Part shown: in pieces, positions 28,193 to 38,010 of the stretch
Position numbering within the stretch: the stretch's first letter is position 1
Layout: each line of letters begins with the position of its first letter
Source: Saprospiraceae bacterium
Lineage (GTDB): Bacteria > Bacteroidota > Bacteroidia > Chitinophagales > Saprospiraceae
Assembly: GCA_016717655.1 (NCBI GenBank)
Contig: JADKFC010000004.1
Location: forward strand, 1 to 64,000
Length of the DNA: 64,000 bases
Direction of reading: 5' to 3'
Translations under genes and position numbers: made by a program
Notes under the pieces: generated by a model
What the model saw: the letters and a program-made list of their open reading frames with translations, nothing else
Database searches by the model: none
What the model was told of the DNA's origin: nothing

Positions 28193-28571
28193 ACGCTTTT
28201 TAAAATTTCAGTTAGTTTATTCCTTATGCTATTGATACAAATATAGTCAAAAAACATGTATTTAAACTAAGTTTTAGCCCCTTTTCGCCGTTGGTTTTTA
28301 AACCAAAAATCATTGATCTACCTTTACTATACAAGTTCACGACGGTATTGCAATTTCTTTAAAACATAGTTACACCAGTACTAAAAATAAGTTTTATTCA
28401 ATTGCTAAAAATTTGATTTGGAAAAGGTTTATATTCTGGTTGTGCTCCAAATAATATTCGGATAGGCTTTGAAACATTTGATATGCTTAATTTACAAATT
28501 AAATATAAAAAATAGTATCATTTTTTTTGTTATATATTTGTATTGTGGCTCACCAATAAATATCCTTTTAT
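28193..28571. other. AT-rich gap between divergent genes
   Basis: About 380 bp between the T9SS cargo gene and the dockerin-like gene, with many T/A runs. It contains the TATATTTG box at 28533-28540. Nothing else recognisable. Confidence 0.5.
28533..28540 (+). promoter_or_regulatory. TAnnTTTG box before the dockerin-like gene
   Basis: TATATTTG lies 31 nt upstream of the ATG at 28572. No clean -33 element; a run of T precedes it. Confidence 0.45.
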
Positions 28572-29591
28572 ATGAAAAAAATCCTCCTATCTGTCGTAGC
28601 AGTTCTATTGCTGTATCCAGCCTATAATCAAAATCCTTGTGAAGGCGACACCCTCGCCCCTTCCCTAACAGCGGTGAACCTGTCTTCAGCCATTGTTGAT
28701 TCCAATAACTGGATTCGCCTTTTTGCCATCGATTTTAGCCTGCAGGCAAGTGACAATTGCAGCCCGGAAAACAAGCTTATTTTTACCTTTGATAGCGCCC
28801 TTCCGGTGGCAAGCAAGATCAACGAAGAGCACTATTTTAAAGGCAAGGGTAAAATAGCTTCCGCCCACGAATTTCAGGTGGGCAAAGCCCAGCTGTGGAA
28901 ACCCCAGTACCGATCATCTGAATTTACTGTTAATGGATGTTTTTATGATAATTCATCTAAAAAAATAGCGATTAGCTGTTGGGATGAAAATTTCAACGAG
29001 GCCAAAGACACCACCCATTTCACCTTTATTGATTTGGCAAATTTTCCTTGTCACCATGTCAATTTTCACGCCACTACACGCAGTGGACAGGGACTTTCAC
29101 AATTTGAAGTCAAGGTAGAAGCCAATAATCCGGAATTTCCTCTATTTTATACAGGTGACCATGTGCTTTGCGCCAATCTGGCCAAAGATGGCCTGGAAAT
29201 ATGTGCTACAGCCAGCAAAACAACAGAGGCTTCCAATGGTATTGGGGTAAACGATTTACTCTTATTGCGCAACCACATCCTGGGTATACAAAAAATTACC
29301 GACCCCTATAAATTGATCGCCGGAGATGTCAACAATGACAAAAAACTAACTGCTACCGACCTCACAGAATTAAAAAGAATGCTATACGGCTTCCAAAGTA
29401 ATTTTACCAAAAGACATAGCTGGTTGTTAATTCCCAAAGATTTCGTTTTTGCCTCCCCTGAATATCCATGGGCAGACCTGGGCTGGCAAAACAATACGCT
29501 CTGCCAAACCATCAATATCGCCGGAGGTGACAACAACTTTTATTTTATTGCCATAAAAATAGGTGACATCGATTTTAGCGCAAAGCCGTAA
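28572..29591 (+). CDS. Secreted protein with dockerin-like repeats
   Basis: 339 residues, signal peptide (KKILLSVVAVLLLYPAY). The N-terminal half is a beta-rich domain with pairs of Cys (CEGDTLAPSLTA; DNCSPENKL; CFYDN; CWDEN), resembling HYR-type or cohesin-like modules. The C-terminal part has two dockerin-type EF-like segments: NGIGVNDLLLLRNHILGI and GDVNNDKKLTATDLTELKRMLYG, the latter with a clear D-x-N-x-D-x-x-x-x-x-D calcium loop. No T9SS CTD is visible. Such dockerin-like ends occur in Bacteroidota secreted proteins, probably for calcium-stabilised folding; a cellulosome is not implied. Confidence 0.75.
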   Translation: MKKILLSVVAVLLLYPAYNQNPCEGDTLAPSLTAVNLSSAIVDSNNWIRLFAIDFSLQASDNCSPENKLIFTFDSALPVASKINEEHYFKGKGKIASAHEFQVGKAQLWKPQYRSSEFTVNGCFYDNSSKKIAISCWDENFNEAKDTTHFTFIDLANFPCHHVNFHATTRSGQGLSQFEVKVEANNPEFPLFYTGDHVLCANLAKDGLEICATASKTTEASNGIGVNDLLLLRNHILGIQKITDPYKLIAGDVNNDKKLTATDLTELKRMLYGFQSNFTKRHSWLLIPKDFVFASPEYPWADLGWQNNTLCQTINIAGGDNNFYFIAIKIGDIDFSAKP

Positions 29592-29675
29592 TACAAAATA
29601 GGGTTACTTAATTTTTATGCCTTTGACACTAACCATTTCTCCTTAAGAGGTTGTTTACTATTCGCATTTATTAAC

Positions 29676-32600
29676 CTACCAGCCGGGCACCAGATTGAGT
29701 CCAAAGGTCCACTTACCCCGGCTATCGAGTTGCCTGGCAAAGTGGGGTTCCAGGATCAGCGCACCAAACAAGTTTACCCTTAGGGCAAAGCCAATGCTCT
29801 TAGCCAGGGCAGGCTTTAGATTTTGATAAGCATACAAGGCATTGCCATTGTTGTCTAAAATTACATTGCCATTATCATCTCGTTGAATGGCATAAACCAG
29901 CTCTCCTTCCTTGAAGTGTTTAAATTCATCAAAGGCAATACCTGCATCCACAAAAAAGGCGAGATCGGTGAGCAAAAAATTGCTGCCTATCAGGGCCAGC
30001 TGTTTGGGCCCGGTAAAAGGCAGCCTGATTTCAAATCCCGCAACCGCCATCTTGGAACCCAGCAGTTGATTAAAATCCAGTTGCAGGTCATCAATGATCT
30101 GGGTAGACAAAATGGATCCATACCCCCTGACAAAACCCATGTTGCCAACATAGTAGGGAAAAACAGAATTTACCTCTTTTTCAAACCTCGTAATGCCGGT
30201 AAATCTCAACGCCAGTGATATGGGCTTCATCCAAAAATATTTGCGATAATCTGCCGTAAGACTGTAGTAATTATCGGCGCCAATGCTCCTGTCTACTCCT
30301 ACCCTGTAGCGATAACCCGCCAGTGGTGAGGTCAAACCAAAATACGAATTATCACCCACCAGGGCCAGATTGGCCAATGCTCCAAAACCCCTGACGAGGG
30401 TGTAATAATCATTGAAATAAAGTCGATCGCCTACCGGTATTTTTTCTCTTTCCTGGTCAACGTAATAATAATTACCCCCTATGATTTGATAATATTCCCG
30501 GTACAAGTCCTGCCTGAAGCCCCTGTGTGTACCGGCAATACCACCTTCAAGCCTGAGGGTAGTTGAAAAGGGGTAATGGGCAAATAGGCTTAGGGTCTTA
30601 TCAAAGATCCGTATCAAATTGGTTTCTGAAATCAGGTAGGGCAGGTTTTTGATATTGGCCGTGTAAAACTCCTGGTAGCCTGTGCGTAGGGGAATATGTG
30701 AAAATCCAACACCCCAGGCTATCCGGTTACTCCTGTTGAGGTAAGCCACCTGACCCGCAAAATCGAGAATTTCTCCATTGAGGGCTACCTGTGTAAAAAT
30801 CTGGTGGTTGCCCAGCATATCGCTGAAAAGCATATTGATTCCTCCCTGCAATCCTACAGCATTGCCCAGGTTATTGTTGCCCACTCCAACCCCAGTAGCG
30901 CCACTGATAAAATCCAGTTTAAACCGGGGCCTGTATTTTTCATTTTCTATGGATGCTACCTTGCTGTATTCATCAGCCGCTCTAAGATTTCGGTTGACAA
31001 TGTCTTTTTTTCCTGTAAGTGCCTGGGGCAAGGTGCCTGCTCGCTGGTCAATACTGTCTGGACTTACTTTTCGGTTGAGTAACTGGGTAGAAGTAGACTC
31101 CCAAATGTTATAACCATTTTTATAATAATGGGTATACATGACCTTGTCTCTCAATGTAGATACCGTAATGGCAGGAGAATACCGCGTAATACCACTAATG
31201 CCCGTTAGCATATCGGTCATTTGATATACTTCGCCGGTGGCAGTGAGGTAGCGGTAAAGGTTGCGCATGCCATCTCTTTCGCTGATAAAATATAAGTTTC
31301 CCTCATGATCAAAGCTGGGATTCAGATTCTCGGCGTTGTGAAAAACCGGGAGTGTGGTGATCGTTTTATCTCCCATGTCAAGGATGGCAAGATCGTAGGT
31401 ATAGGCGCCATGTACCCTGCCCTGATCTACACTTCTTTTGTCATAAGAAAAAGCAATCTTTGTACCTTCCTTATTGAACGACGGGAGGATTTCGGAGTAG
31501 ATGTCATTGGTCAACTGGACTACCTTTTTTGTTTTGATGTTAAACAAAAACAGGTCCGGCTGGCCTTCTACCAGGCCTGTAACCACCACTGTGTTTTTAT
31601 CGGGCGACCACGCCGGGCTCGAAAAGGCATCCACTCCGGGTATTGTCAGCGTATTAATGGTTTTGCCATTGTCTGCATCCTTGATCACCAGTACATTTTT
31701 ACCTTTTTTAAATCCAACAAAGGCAAAGTCTTTTCCATCCGGCGACCATGTACCTGAAGATTCGAGGTAGTTAAAGTTATCGAGGTCGCTGTCTTTGATC
31801 AATGACGAAACTTTGTTGATGATTTTGCCGGTCCTGGCATCGGCCAGATAGAGGTCGGTAGAAAACAAATCTTTTTCAGAAAGAAAGATTACATACCTGC
31901 CATTGGGACTTAATGAAGGACAAACATTGATGTTGCCGGAATTTTCTTCCGAAAATAATTTTTTGCCGGGCGGGGCTTCTTTTTTATCGCGAAGAAAGGG
32001 CTCGTAATGGTTTTTGAGTCCGTTGACCCAAAGATTGGAAAGGTTTTCTACAGAAAGACTCACCGTGAGTTCAGTAGCGATGGGTAAACCGTAGATGGCA
32101 GTGTTTCTAAACAAGGGAGCAATAACGTCATCTCCATAATAGCCGGTCATAAAACTCCAGAATGCCTGGCCATACCGATAGGGAAAGTAATTGGGGTTGT
32201 CCATTTTCATTAGGGTTGGAACATCATTGTTGAGTACCGCATCGCGCATCCACATAGAGGTAAAAGGATCTACCCTGCCCAGCGACATATATTCGGCCAT
32301 ACCTTCCACCATCCAAAGGGGCAGGTTGGCCAGAGATTGCAAATTGGTTGAGTCGCCATTGAGGATGGTATAAAACTGAAAAGCGTGCACCAATTCATGC
32401 CCCAACACCTGCCAATTGCTTTGATTGCTAAAGGTCAATGGCATGATCACCCTGTTTTTAAAAGCTTCGGTCACCCCTCCGGTACCTACACCGATCGATC
32501 CCGAAATGGCATTGGTTTGTTGAAACTCTGCGTGGTTGTTGTATAAAATGATAGGGTTTTTGAATCGAACCGAATCTCCAATTACTTGTGAGTGGTATTG

Positions 32601-32804
32601 GTACCACTGCTCCGCCATCTGTGTGAATTGTAGTGCCTTATCCGGTTTTTTGAGGTAGTAATGCACATCATAATGGGGACTTGACAAGACCCTGAAATTA
32701 AAATCCCGATACCTCGGCTTGTTTCTTCCAAAAAACTGGGCATTCAGGTCAAATCCGGAAGTCAGGGCTATAATCAACGCTGTAAAAAGACATAATTTAC
32801 GCAT
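29676..32804 (-). CDS. Fusion: gluzincin-like protease, TolB-like propeller and outer-membrane beta barrel
   Basis: 1042 residues from ATG 32804, where the signal peptide MRKLCLFTALIIAL begins; the in-frame ATG at 32867 is upstream of it and rejected. Region ~30-290: metalloprotease-like domain with HELVHAFQF (HExxH near residue 135) and a downstream EGMAEYMSLG helix holding the third Glu ligand. Region ~300-640: TolB/WD40-like propeller blades, e.g. SPNGRYVIFLSEKDLFSTDLYL, WSPDGKDFAFVGF and PAWSPDKNTVVVTG. Region ~650-1042: BamA/TamA-like barrel strands ending in an aromatic residue (NLVPGW). Expected in the outer membrane. Whether it is an active protease is open. Confidence 0.85.
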   Translation of the reverse strand: MRKLCLFTALIIALTSGFDLNAQFFGRNKPRYRDFNFRVLSSPHYDVHYYLKKPDKALQFTQMAEQWYQYHSQVIGDSVRFKNPIILYNNHAEFQQTNAISGSIGVGTGGVTEAFKNRVIMPLTFSNQSNWQVLGHELVHAFQFYTILNGDSTNLQSLANLPLWMVEGMAEYMSLGRVDPFTSMWMRDAVLNNDVPTLMKMDNPNYFPYRYGQAFWSFMTGYYGDDVIAPLFRNTAIYGLPIATELTVSLSVENLSNLWVNGLKNHYEPFLRDKKEAPPGKKLFSEENSGNINVCPSLSPNGRYVIFLSEKDLFSTDLYLADARTGKIINKVSSLIKDSDLDNFNYLESSGTWSPDGKDFAFVGFKKGKNVLVIKDADNGKTINTLTIPGVDAFSSPAWSPDKNTVVVTGLVEGQPDLFLFNIKTKKVVQLTNDIYSEILPSFNKEGTKIAFSYDKRSVDQGRVHGAYTYDLAILDMGDKTITTLPVFHNAENLNPSFDHEGNLYFISERDGMRNLYRYLTATGEVYQMTDMLTGISGITRYSPAITVSTLRDKVMYTHYYKNGYNIWESTSTQLLNRKVSPDSIDQRAGTLPQALTGKKDIVNRNLRAADEYSKVASIENEKYRPRFKLDFISGATGVGVGNNNLGNAVGLQGGINMLFSDMLGNHQIFTQVALNGEILDFAGQVAYLNRSNRIAWGVGFSHIPLRTGYQEFYTANIKNLPYLISETNLIRIFDKTLSLFAHYPFSTTLRLEGGIAGTHRGFRQDLYREYYQIIGGNYYYVDQEREKIPVGDRLYFNDYYTLVRGFGALANLALVGDNSYFGLTSPLAGYRYRVGVDRSIGADNYYSLTADYRKYFWMKPISLALRFTGITRFEKEVNSVFPYYVGNMGFVRGYGSILSTQIIDDLQLDFNQLLGSKMAVAGFEIRLPFTGPKQLALIGSNFLLTDLAFFVDAGIAFDEFKHFKEGELVYAIQRDDNGNVILDNNGNALYAYQNLKPALAKSIGFALRVNLFGALILEPHFARQLDSRGKWTFGLNLVPGW

Positions 32805-32993
32805 GGCGGGATGGTTTAGGGCATTTTTTTTGTGAGTTAGAATGTTGTTTTTCTGAGCTGATAGCAAAACCTACGATTTCAGATGGTTATTCCAACCAAA
32901 CAAAAACAAATTATATACACTATAAACGATGGAATATTTGTTTTGGTTTGAAACCGAATCCGCTTTACCCTTATTTTATTGTTAAGATTGGGC

Positions 32994-33001
32994 TATATTT
33001 G
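32994..33001 (+). promoter_or_regulatory. TAnnTTTG box before the RRM gene
   Basis: TATATTTG lies 17 nt before the ATG at 33019, giving a very short leader. Confidence 0.4.
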
Positions 33002-33018
33002 AATAAAAATTTTTTGAT

Positions 33019-33426
33019 ATGGATCTTTTTCTGGGAAATATTCCCTTTAAGTACAAGGAAAACGATGTTCTCCAAATTTTTGATGGTTTGGGTGAAGTGA
33101 CAAAGGTGCGCATCACTATCAGCAACATTACCAAACAAAACAAAGGCTTCTGTTTTGTGACCATGCCGGTTGATGAAGCTGCCACTAAGGCCATTGAAGC
33201 CCTGAACGGCAAAGAAGTAGAAGGCAAAAAACTAGAGGTAGTTAAAGTTGAAGGCAGTGTAGCCGAATGGGAAAAGAAAATCCTCAGACATGGTGGTGGA
33301 AAGGCAGGAGGCTCGTCCAACAATTTCAGCCAGGGCGGAAAAATTAAAGCAGGCGGCGGCCCACCCAAAAGTTTTGGCGGCGGACAACGCGGTGTCATTA
33401 AAACCGGGGGTAGCAGGGGTTCTTAG
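33019..33426 (+). CDS. RRM-domain RNA-binding protein with Gly-rich tail
   Basis: 135 residues. An RNA-recognition motif fills residues 1-80: RNP2 is LFLGNI and RNP1 is KGFCFVTM, with the usual beta-alpha-beta spacing. A Gly/Lys-rich disordered tail (GGGKAGGSSNNF...GGGQRGVIKTGGSRGS) follows. These small RRM proteins occur in Bacteroidota, often cold-responsive RNA chaperones that may cooperate with DEAD-box helicases such as the one at 22.9 kb. Single gene with its own promoter-like box. Confidence 0.92.
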   Translation: MDLFLGNIPFKYKENDVLQIFDGLGEVTKVRITISNITKQNKGFCFVTMPVDEAATKAIEALNGKEVEGKKLEVVKVEGSVAEWEKKILRHGGGKAGGSSNNFSQGGKIKAGGGPPKSFGGGQRGVIKTGGSRGS

Positions 33427-33495
33427 GTCTCATAAGCAGCCCCACCACCTACTTTGGTATCAAAATTGCAGGGAATATTGTAAAATTTATCACCA

Positions 33496-34449
33496 ATGAG
33501 CAACAGATCAATACCTTTGGTTGACTTGTCAAGTTTTGTAAACGGCGACGATGCACAAAAGCAAGCTTTCGTTGAAGCGCTTGGAAAGGCTTTTCACGAA
33601 GTAGGTTTTGTTGGGGTCATCAACCACCAGGTTCCCAAAGATTTAATCGACGGGTTTTATGCATCCTCTAAGGCATTTTTCTCCCTTCCGGTTGATGTAA
33701 AAAGAAAATACGAAATAGAAGGCCTCGCTGGTCAAAGAGGGTATACCTCTTACGGCAAAGAACACGCAAAACAATCTGCCGTAGCCGACCTCAAGGAGTT
33801 TTATCAGATTGGTCAATATGTCAGCGATGACCACCCTTTAAAACATGAATATCCTACCAATCCTACGGTAACGGAAATAGAAGGTTTTTCAGACTATAGT
33901 CAGAAATTGTACAAGGCCTTTGAAGGGGCAGGAGCCCATTTGTTGCGCGCCATTGCCCTTTATCTGGGCCTGGATGAGGCTTATTTTGCGGAAAAAATCA
34001 AAGATGGAAACAGCATCTTGCGCACCATTCACTACCCCCCTATTACAGAAGAACCTCGTTCTGCCATCAGGGCTGAACAACATGAAGACATCAACCTTAT
34101 CACCCTTTTGGTAGGCGCTTCGGCGGGAGGTCTTCAATTGTTGAATTCTCAGGGCGAGTGGCTCGATATCGTTCCGGAAGCCGATGAAATTGTCATCAAT
34201 GTGGGCGACATGTTGCAGCGTTTGACCAACAATTATCTGGTATCAACCACCCACAGAGTGGTCAATCCGCCCAGAGAACAATGGCACGTACCCCGCTTGA
34301 GCATCCCTTTTTTCTTGCATCCCAAATCATCGATGGACCTCACTTGTTTGCCTGCAACCGTGACCGAAGAAAGGCCGTTGGCATATGAACCTATTACCGC
34401 TGGTGACTACCTCAACGAAAGATTAAGAGAAATAGGATTGAAAAAATAA
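33496..34449 (+). CDS. Isopenicillin N synthase-like 2OG-Fe(II) oxygenase
   Basis: 317 residues. N-terminal DIOX_N region (IPLVDLSSFVNG...GFVGVINHQVP) and a jelly-roll 2OG-Fe(II) oxygenase domain. Iron ligands: His and Asp in AEQHEDINLITLL (HxD) and a distal His in VSTTHRVVNPP, with the 2OG-binding Arg in RLSIPFF. Length is normal for the family. Substrate unknown; in bacteria these may act on amino acids or small metabolites. Starts 70 nt after the RRM gene. Confidence 0.93.
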   Translation: MSNRSIPLVDLSSFVNGDDAQKQAFVEALGKAFHEVGFVGVINHQVPKDLIDGFYASSKAFFSLPVDVKRKYEIEGLAGQRGYTSYGKEHAKQSAVADLKEFYQIGQYVSDDHPLKHEYPTNPTVTEIEGFSDYSQKLYKAFEGAGAHLLRAIALYLGLDEAYFAEKIKDGNSILRTIHYPPITEEPRSAIRAEQHEDINLITLLVGASAGGLQLLNSQGEWLDIVPEADEIVINVGDMLQRLTNNYLVSTTHRVVNPPREQWHVPRLSIPFFLHPKSSMDLTCLPATVTEERPLAYEPITAGDYLNERLREIGLKK

Positions 34450-34537
34450 ACACAATCACTTGGTTGTGTGTTAATTATACAATACAAATAAAAAAATGAC
34501 CCCCTTCCTGCATTTTCATGCTAAACCGGGAGTTTTT

Positions 34538-34572
34538 TTTGAGGTCAAAACGTTGTTAGTGTTGTAACTTTG
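34538..34572 (+). promoter_or_regulatory. tatA promoter (TTTG - 23 - TAACTTTG)
   Basis: A -33-like TTTG at 34538-34541 and a -7 TAACTTTG at 34565-34572, 23 nt apart, 18 nt before the ATG at 34591. Confidence 0.6.
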
Positions 34573-34590
34573 TACCATAAAATTTAACAC

Positions 34591-34797
34591 ATGTTATTTT
34601 CTGCATTATTCTTGAGTGCCATCGGGCCGGGAGAGCTGATTGCTATCGTATTGGTTGTCTTATTGCTTTTTGGTGGTAAAAAGATTCCAGAACTGATGAA
34701 AGGTCTGGGTCAGGGCATCCGTGAATTCAATAAGGCTAAAGCCAATATTGAAACGGAAGTAAAAGAAAATATCAGAGAAATAGAGTCTAACAAATAA
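34591..34797 (+). CDS. tatA: Sec-independent protein translocase TatA/E
   Basis: 68 residues. An N-terminal membrane helix (GPGELIAIVLVVLLLFG) ends with the conserved FGGKKIPELMKGLGQGIREF amphipathic helix; the Gly before the helix and the FG hinge are kept. Part of the Tat pore for folded proteins. tatC is not in the window. A possible client is the gluconate-dehydrogenase-like subunit 3 with a KRR signal. Own promoter and strong terminator, so monocistronic. Confidence 0.95.
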   Translation: MLFSALFLSAIGPGELIAIVLVVLLLFGGKKIPELMKGLGQGIREFNKAKANIETEVKENIREIESNK

Positions 34798-34813
34798 GAT
34801 ATTTTTCTGTTTG

Positions 34814-34861
34814 AAAAAACCCGCTACACCACAGCCTGTCTGTTGCGTAGTGGGTTTTTTT
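34814..34861. terminator. Bidirectional terminator between tatA and the heptose kinase gene
   Basis: AAAAAACCCGCTAC pairs with GTAGTGGGTTTTTT (one G-T pair) around a GC-containing loop; A and T runs on both flanks. Confidence 0.85.
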
Positions 34862-35783
34862 ATTCTGTCTCTCTCCCGTATTTTTCTTCCATTTCCTTCA
34901 ACTCATCTGCATTGATAGCATAGGTTGTAGGTTTGGTAACTACAAATGCTGCCGCAAGGTTGGCTGATTTTATACACGTGGCCAAGGGCAAGCCATCAGC
35001 CATCTTTTTTGCCAGCACGGCCATGGCGGTATCACCAGCTCCTGACACATCATACACATCAACCTTATGGGTCGGAAAATGAGCCACTCCCTCTTTTGTC
35101 CTTACCCCTGGTAATCAGCAGGTGTTTGAAGTTAAATTGTTTCATCACTTCTTTGCCTGCATTGGCTACTTCATCGTCCTTATTGACAATCGTTCTGCCC
35201 AGCAGATCTTCGAGTTCAACCAGATTGGGTTTTACCAGGTATGCCCCATTGTACTTGTTCCAGTCCCTGCCCTTTGGATCGATCAGCACCCTGGCATTTT
35301 TCGGGTGTTTTGAAACATCCAGTCCATGACATCTTCCGAACAAAAACCCTTGTCATAATCCGACACAATTAAGATGTCTGAATGCTCAAACTGATGTTTA
35401 AAATATTCCAGCGACCTGGGTGAATGTTTAAAATGTCCTTCATTGTCAATGCGCAACATTTGCTGGTTGCGAGATACTATCCTGGTTTTGGTCGTAGTGG
35501 GAATATCGGCATCGAGGTACAAAATGGGTTCGATGTTTTTGGCGACAAGCAGGTCGTGCAGCCACCTCCCGGTTTCATCTCTGCCCACTGCTCCTAACAA
35601 TTTGACATTGGCTCCCAAATTAGAAAGGTTATTGGCTACATTGGCCGCTCCGCCCAGGGTGTAATAGTCATTTTCAACTTTGACCACCGGTACCGGTGCC
35701 TCGGGCGAAATGCGACTGGTACTGCCTTGAATGTACCTGTCTAAAATGATATCTCCCAATATGGTAATGGTCTGTGGATCCAT
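34860..35783 (-). CDS. rfaE1: D-glycero-beta-D-manno-heptose-7-phosphate kinase (PfkB family), two compensating frameshifts
   Basis: About 307 residues over three frames. Frame a (from ATG 35783): ITILGDIILDRYIQG, LGGAANVANNLSNLGA and GRDETGRWLHD. Frame b after one missing A in a run (35308-35311): HPKNARVLIDPKGRDWNKY and KPNLVELEDLLG. Frame c after one extra A (35094-35097): DVSGAGDTAMAVLAKKM with the PfkB catalytic GAGD. The net change is zero, so the total length is normal. It would phosphorylate heptose-7-phosphate in ADP-heptose synthesis; the partner adenylyltransferase lies two genes upstream. Two opposite errors inside short A runs look like sequencing noise. Confidence 0.88.
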
Positions 35784-35784
35784 G

Positions 35785-37480
35785 TCAAAAGATGTTTTTG
35801 TCTGTGGCTGCGTTGATGCTGATACCACCTCCTATATAAAAATAACTCTCTTTTAGCGTTACATGTTCATAATAATCAGTTGATTTGCGGTAAATGCCTT
35901 GGAGAAAAAGTTGGTAGTTGGGCCAGATTTTATAATAGGTAGTTGCCCTGATAAATTGAATGTTTCGTTTTGCTCCTTGTAACAAATTGTTGTCGTAATC
36001 CTTAATCCTATATATATTATTTATTCGCGGATTGCTGCCTTCATTACCATTATAATTTCTACCCTGTTGTATATAGGCAAGATCCGCTTCAAAGTGCCAA
36101 TTTTTAAGTCCGCTGTACACTGATCTTACAAGAACTTCCCTAAGGTTGCTCCCCAAGGGGTGGGCAAGAGGAGAATTGTAATGCGTGTAACTTGTAAGCA
36201 CGATGCCTTGTTCTTCTCTGTCGTGACTATAGGTATACGGTCGCACCATATTGTACTCTGGCGTTAGATCCAGCCGGTCAACACCAAGGGCATTAAAATA
36301 TTTAAGTCCGGCCTGAACGCCGTGTTTATTTCCCCACCATCCATCTTGTTTGAAAAAACCGAAGTTAAGTTCATCCAACATCAACTGACTATATAGACGC
36401 AAACGTTTTTTGACGTCCCAGGTGAGATTCAAACCAATCATAGCATTGTCAGGGCTGCCCAGAAATTGCTCCACCATCCTGTAAAAAATAACCGGGTTGA
36501 GGTATTGAAATTCAAACTGGTTTTGACGCAAAGATGACCGATTCAAATACACCCACCTCAAAGTTTTTGCGTGGTCTGAAACTTAAGTAATGGGAGGCCA
36601 TGTATTTTTTGTTAAGCAACAAATCATCGGGTAACTGATTGGCGCTTACCGTGTTTAACTCCGCAAAAATATTCTGGTAGTGCAGCTTCCATACCCGGGT
36701 ATTAAATTTCAGGTAGAAATAATTATTACTAAAGTCGGAAAGCAGCAAGGATCTGATTCCATTGCCAATAAAATGTCTGCCGTGGCCTAATTCTACTGAG
36801 ATGCTTTTTGAAATGGGCACCCCTACATAGGCTTGTGCATTGAGAAAGTCGTATCCATGCAACCCACCCAACACACTGCTGTTGTAGCTTTTATAAAAGC
36901 CCTGCTGGGGGATGGTATTATAGTTGATTATATAATTTCCAAACCACGGTAAAAACTGTTGTTGATTTTCAAGCACCCGGGAAAAAAAATATACTTTGTT
37001 GTCTATGTAACCATAGATTTCTGCACCACGGGTGTTTTGAAAAATTGTGGGCTCGTAATTTGTCACATTGCCCCCTTCAACCAAAACAATAGGATTGGCC
37101 CTTAAATTAAATGAAGGCACATCAATACTTAAAAAATGATGAGGACTCTCGTAGAAATACTTTAACAATGGCTTTTGCCAACGATACAAGGTATCAAGAG
37201 GATCGGTAATTTCTTTTGGAAAGTTGTATTGATTGACAAGGTCTTTAAATTTATGTCGATCTCCTTTTGATAAGGCCATATAGTTCTCAAAACCCTGGTC
37301 AATTACGCTGGTGGCGGATGACATTCTGAGTGCAGATGAGGATGCCTTGTCGCTGGGATACATCACCTGCAGGCGTTCTGCCAAATCAGTATGTTGTTCT
37401 CTGTCCAACAACAAATTCTGCGACTGAATTTTAAACGCGCAAAAACTTAAAGCAAGCAGGAGAAGGGTGTGTTTTTTCAT
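35785..37480 (-). CDS. Wzi-like capsule/surface assembly beta-barrel protein, frameshifted
   Basis: About 564 residues if one extra base near 36527-36532 is removed, so that FEVGVFESVIF joins RQNQFEFQYLNPVIFYR. A signal peptide (LLLLALSFCAFKIQSQ) starts at ATG 37480. The mature part has beta-strand pattern with the Wzi-type segments ELGHGRHFIGNG, FESVIF and QYLNPVIFYR. In other bacteria Wzi anchors capsule on the outer membrane. The gene is sandwiched between the kinase and adenylyltransferase of ADP-heptose synthesis, so a link to surface polysaccharide is likely. The stop lies 1 nt from the kinase ATG, so the three genes probably form one operon. Confidence 0.82.
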
Positions 37481-37977
37481 TACATTTTCTGGTGGGCTTT
37501 GATAATTTTTTGTTCAAGAAGTGTGGTTGAATAGCCGGGTGCAAAGGTCAATGACTTTACCGTACCTCCGGCGTCCAAAACCACGTCACTTCCTACAATT
37601 TGTTCTACTGCCCAATCACCTCCCTTGACCAGGACATTGGGTTTTAATTTTAGTATCAATGCATAAGGATCGTCTTCTGTAAATAGGGTCACCGCGTCGG
37701 TAAATTCAAAGGCAGCCATTACTTCAAGGCGGGTTTGTTCATTGTTGATCGGTCGGTGGGGTCCTTTAAGCCTGGCTACAGACGCATCGGCATTCAAGGC
37801 TACTACCAGTTTTTGTCCCTGGGCAGCCGCCTCTCTCAGGTATTGGATATGTCCGAGGTGGATTAGGTCAAAACAACCATTGGTGAAAACAACTTTTTGT
37901 CCCTGGCTTTTCCACTCTTCCGTGAGGGAGGCCAGGATGTTGTGATCCAGTACTATTTTTGAAGAAGGTGTTGCCAT
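37480..37977 (-). CDS. rfaE2: D-glycero-beta-D-manno-heptose 1-phosphate adenylyltransferase
   Basis: 165 residues from ATG 37977; the ATG at 38001 has no conserved sequence before it. Nucleotidyltransferase motif VFTNGCFDLIHLGHIQYL (HxGH) at the N-terminus, NADASVARLKGPHRPIN and VLVKGGDW are standard RfaE2. It makes ADP-heptose from heptose-1-phosphate. The stop overlaps the Wzi-like start by 1 nt. Confidence 0.95.
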   Translation of the reverse strand: MATPSSKIVLDHNILASLTEEWKSQGQKVVFTNGCFDLIHLGHIQYLREAAAQGQKLVVALNADASVARLKGPHRPINNEQTRLEVMAAFEFTDAVTLFTEDDPYALILKLKPNVLVKGGDWAVEQIVGSDVVLDAGGTVKSLTFAPGYSTTLLEQKIIKAHQKM

Positions 37978-38010
37978 AACTACAAAAGTAACAAAAAGCA
38001 ACGATAGCCG

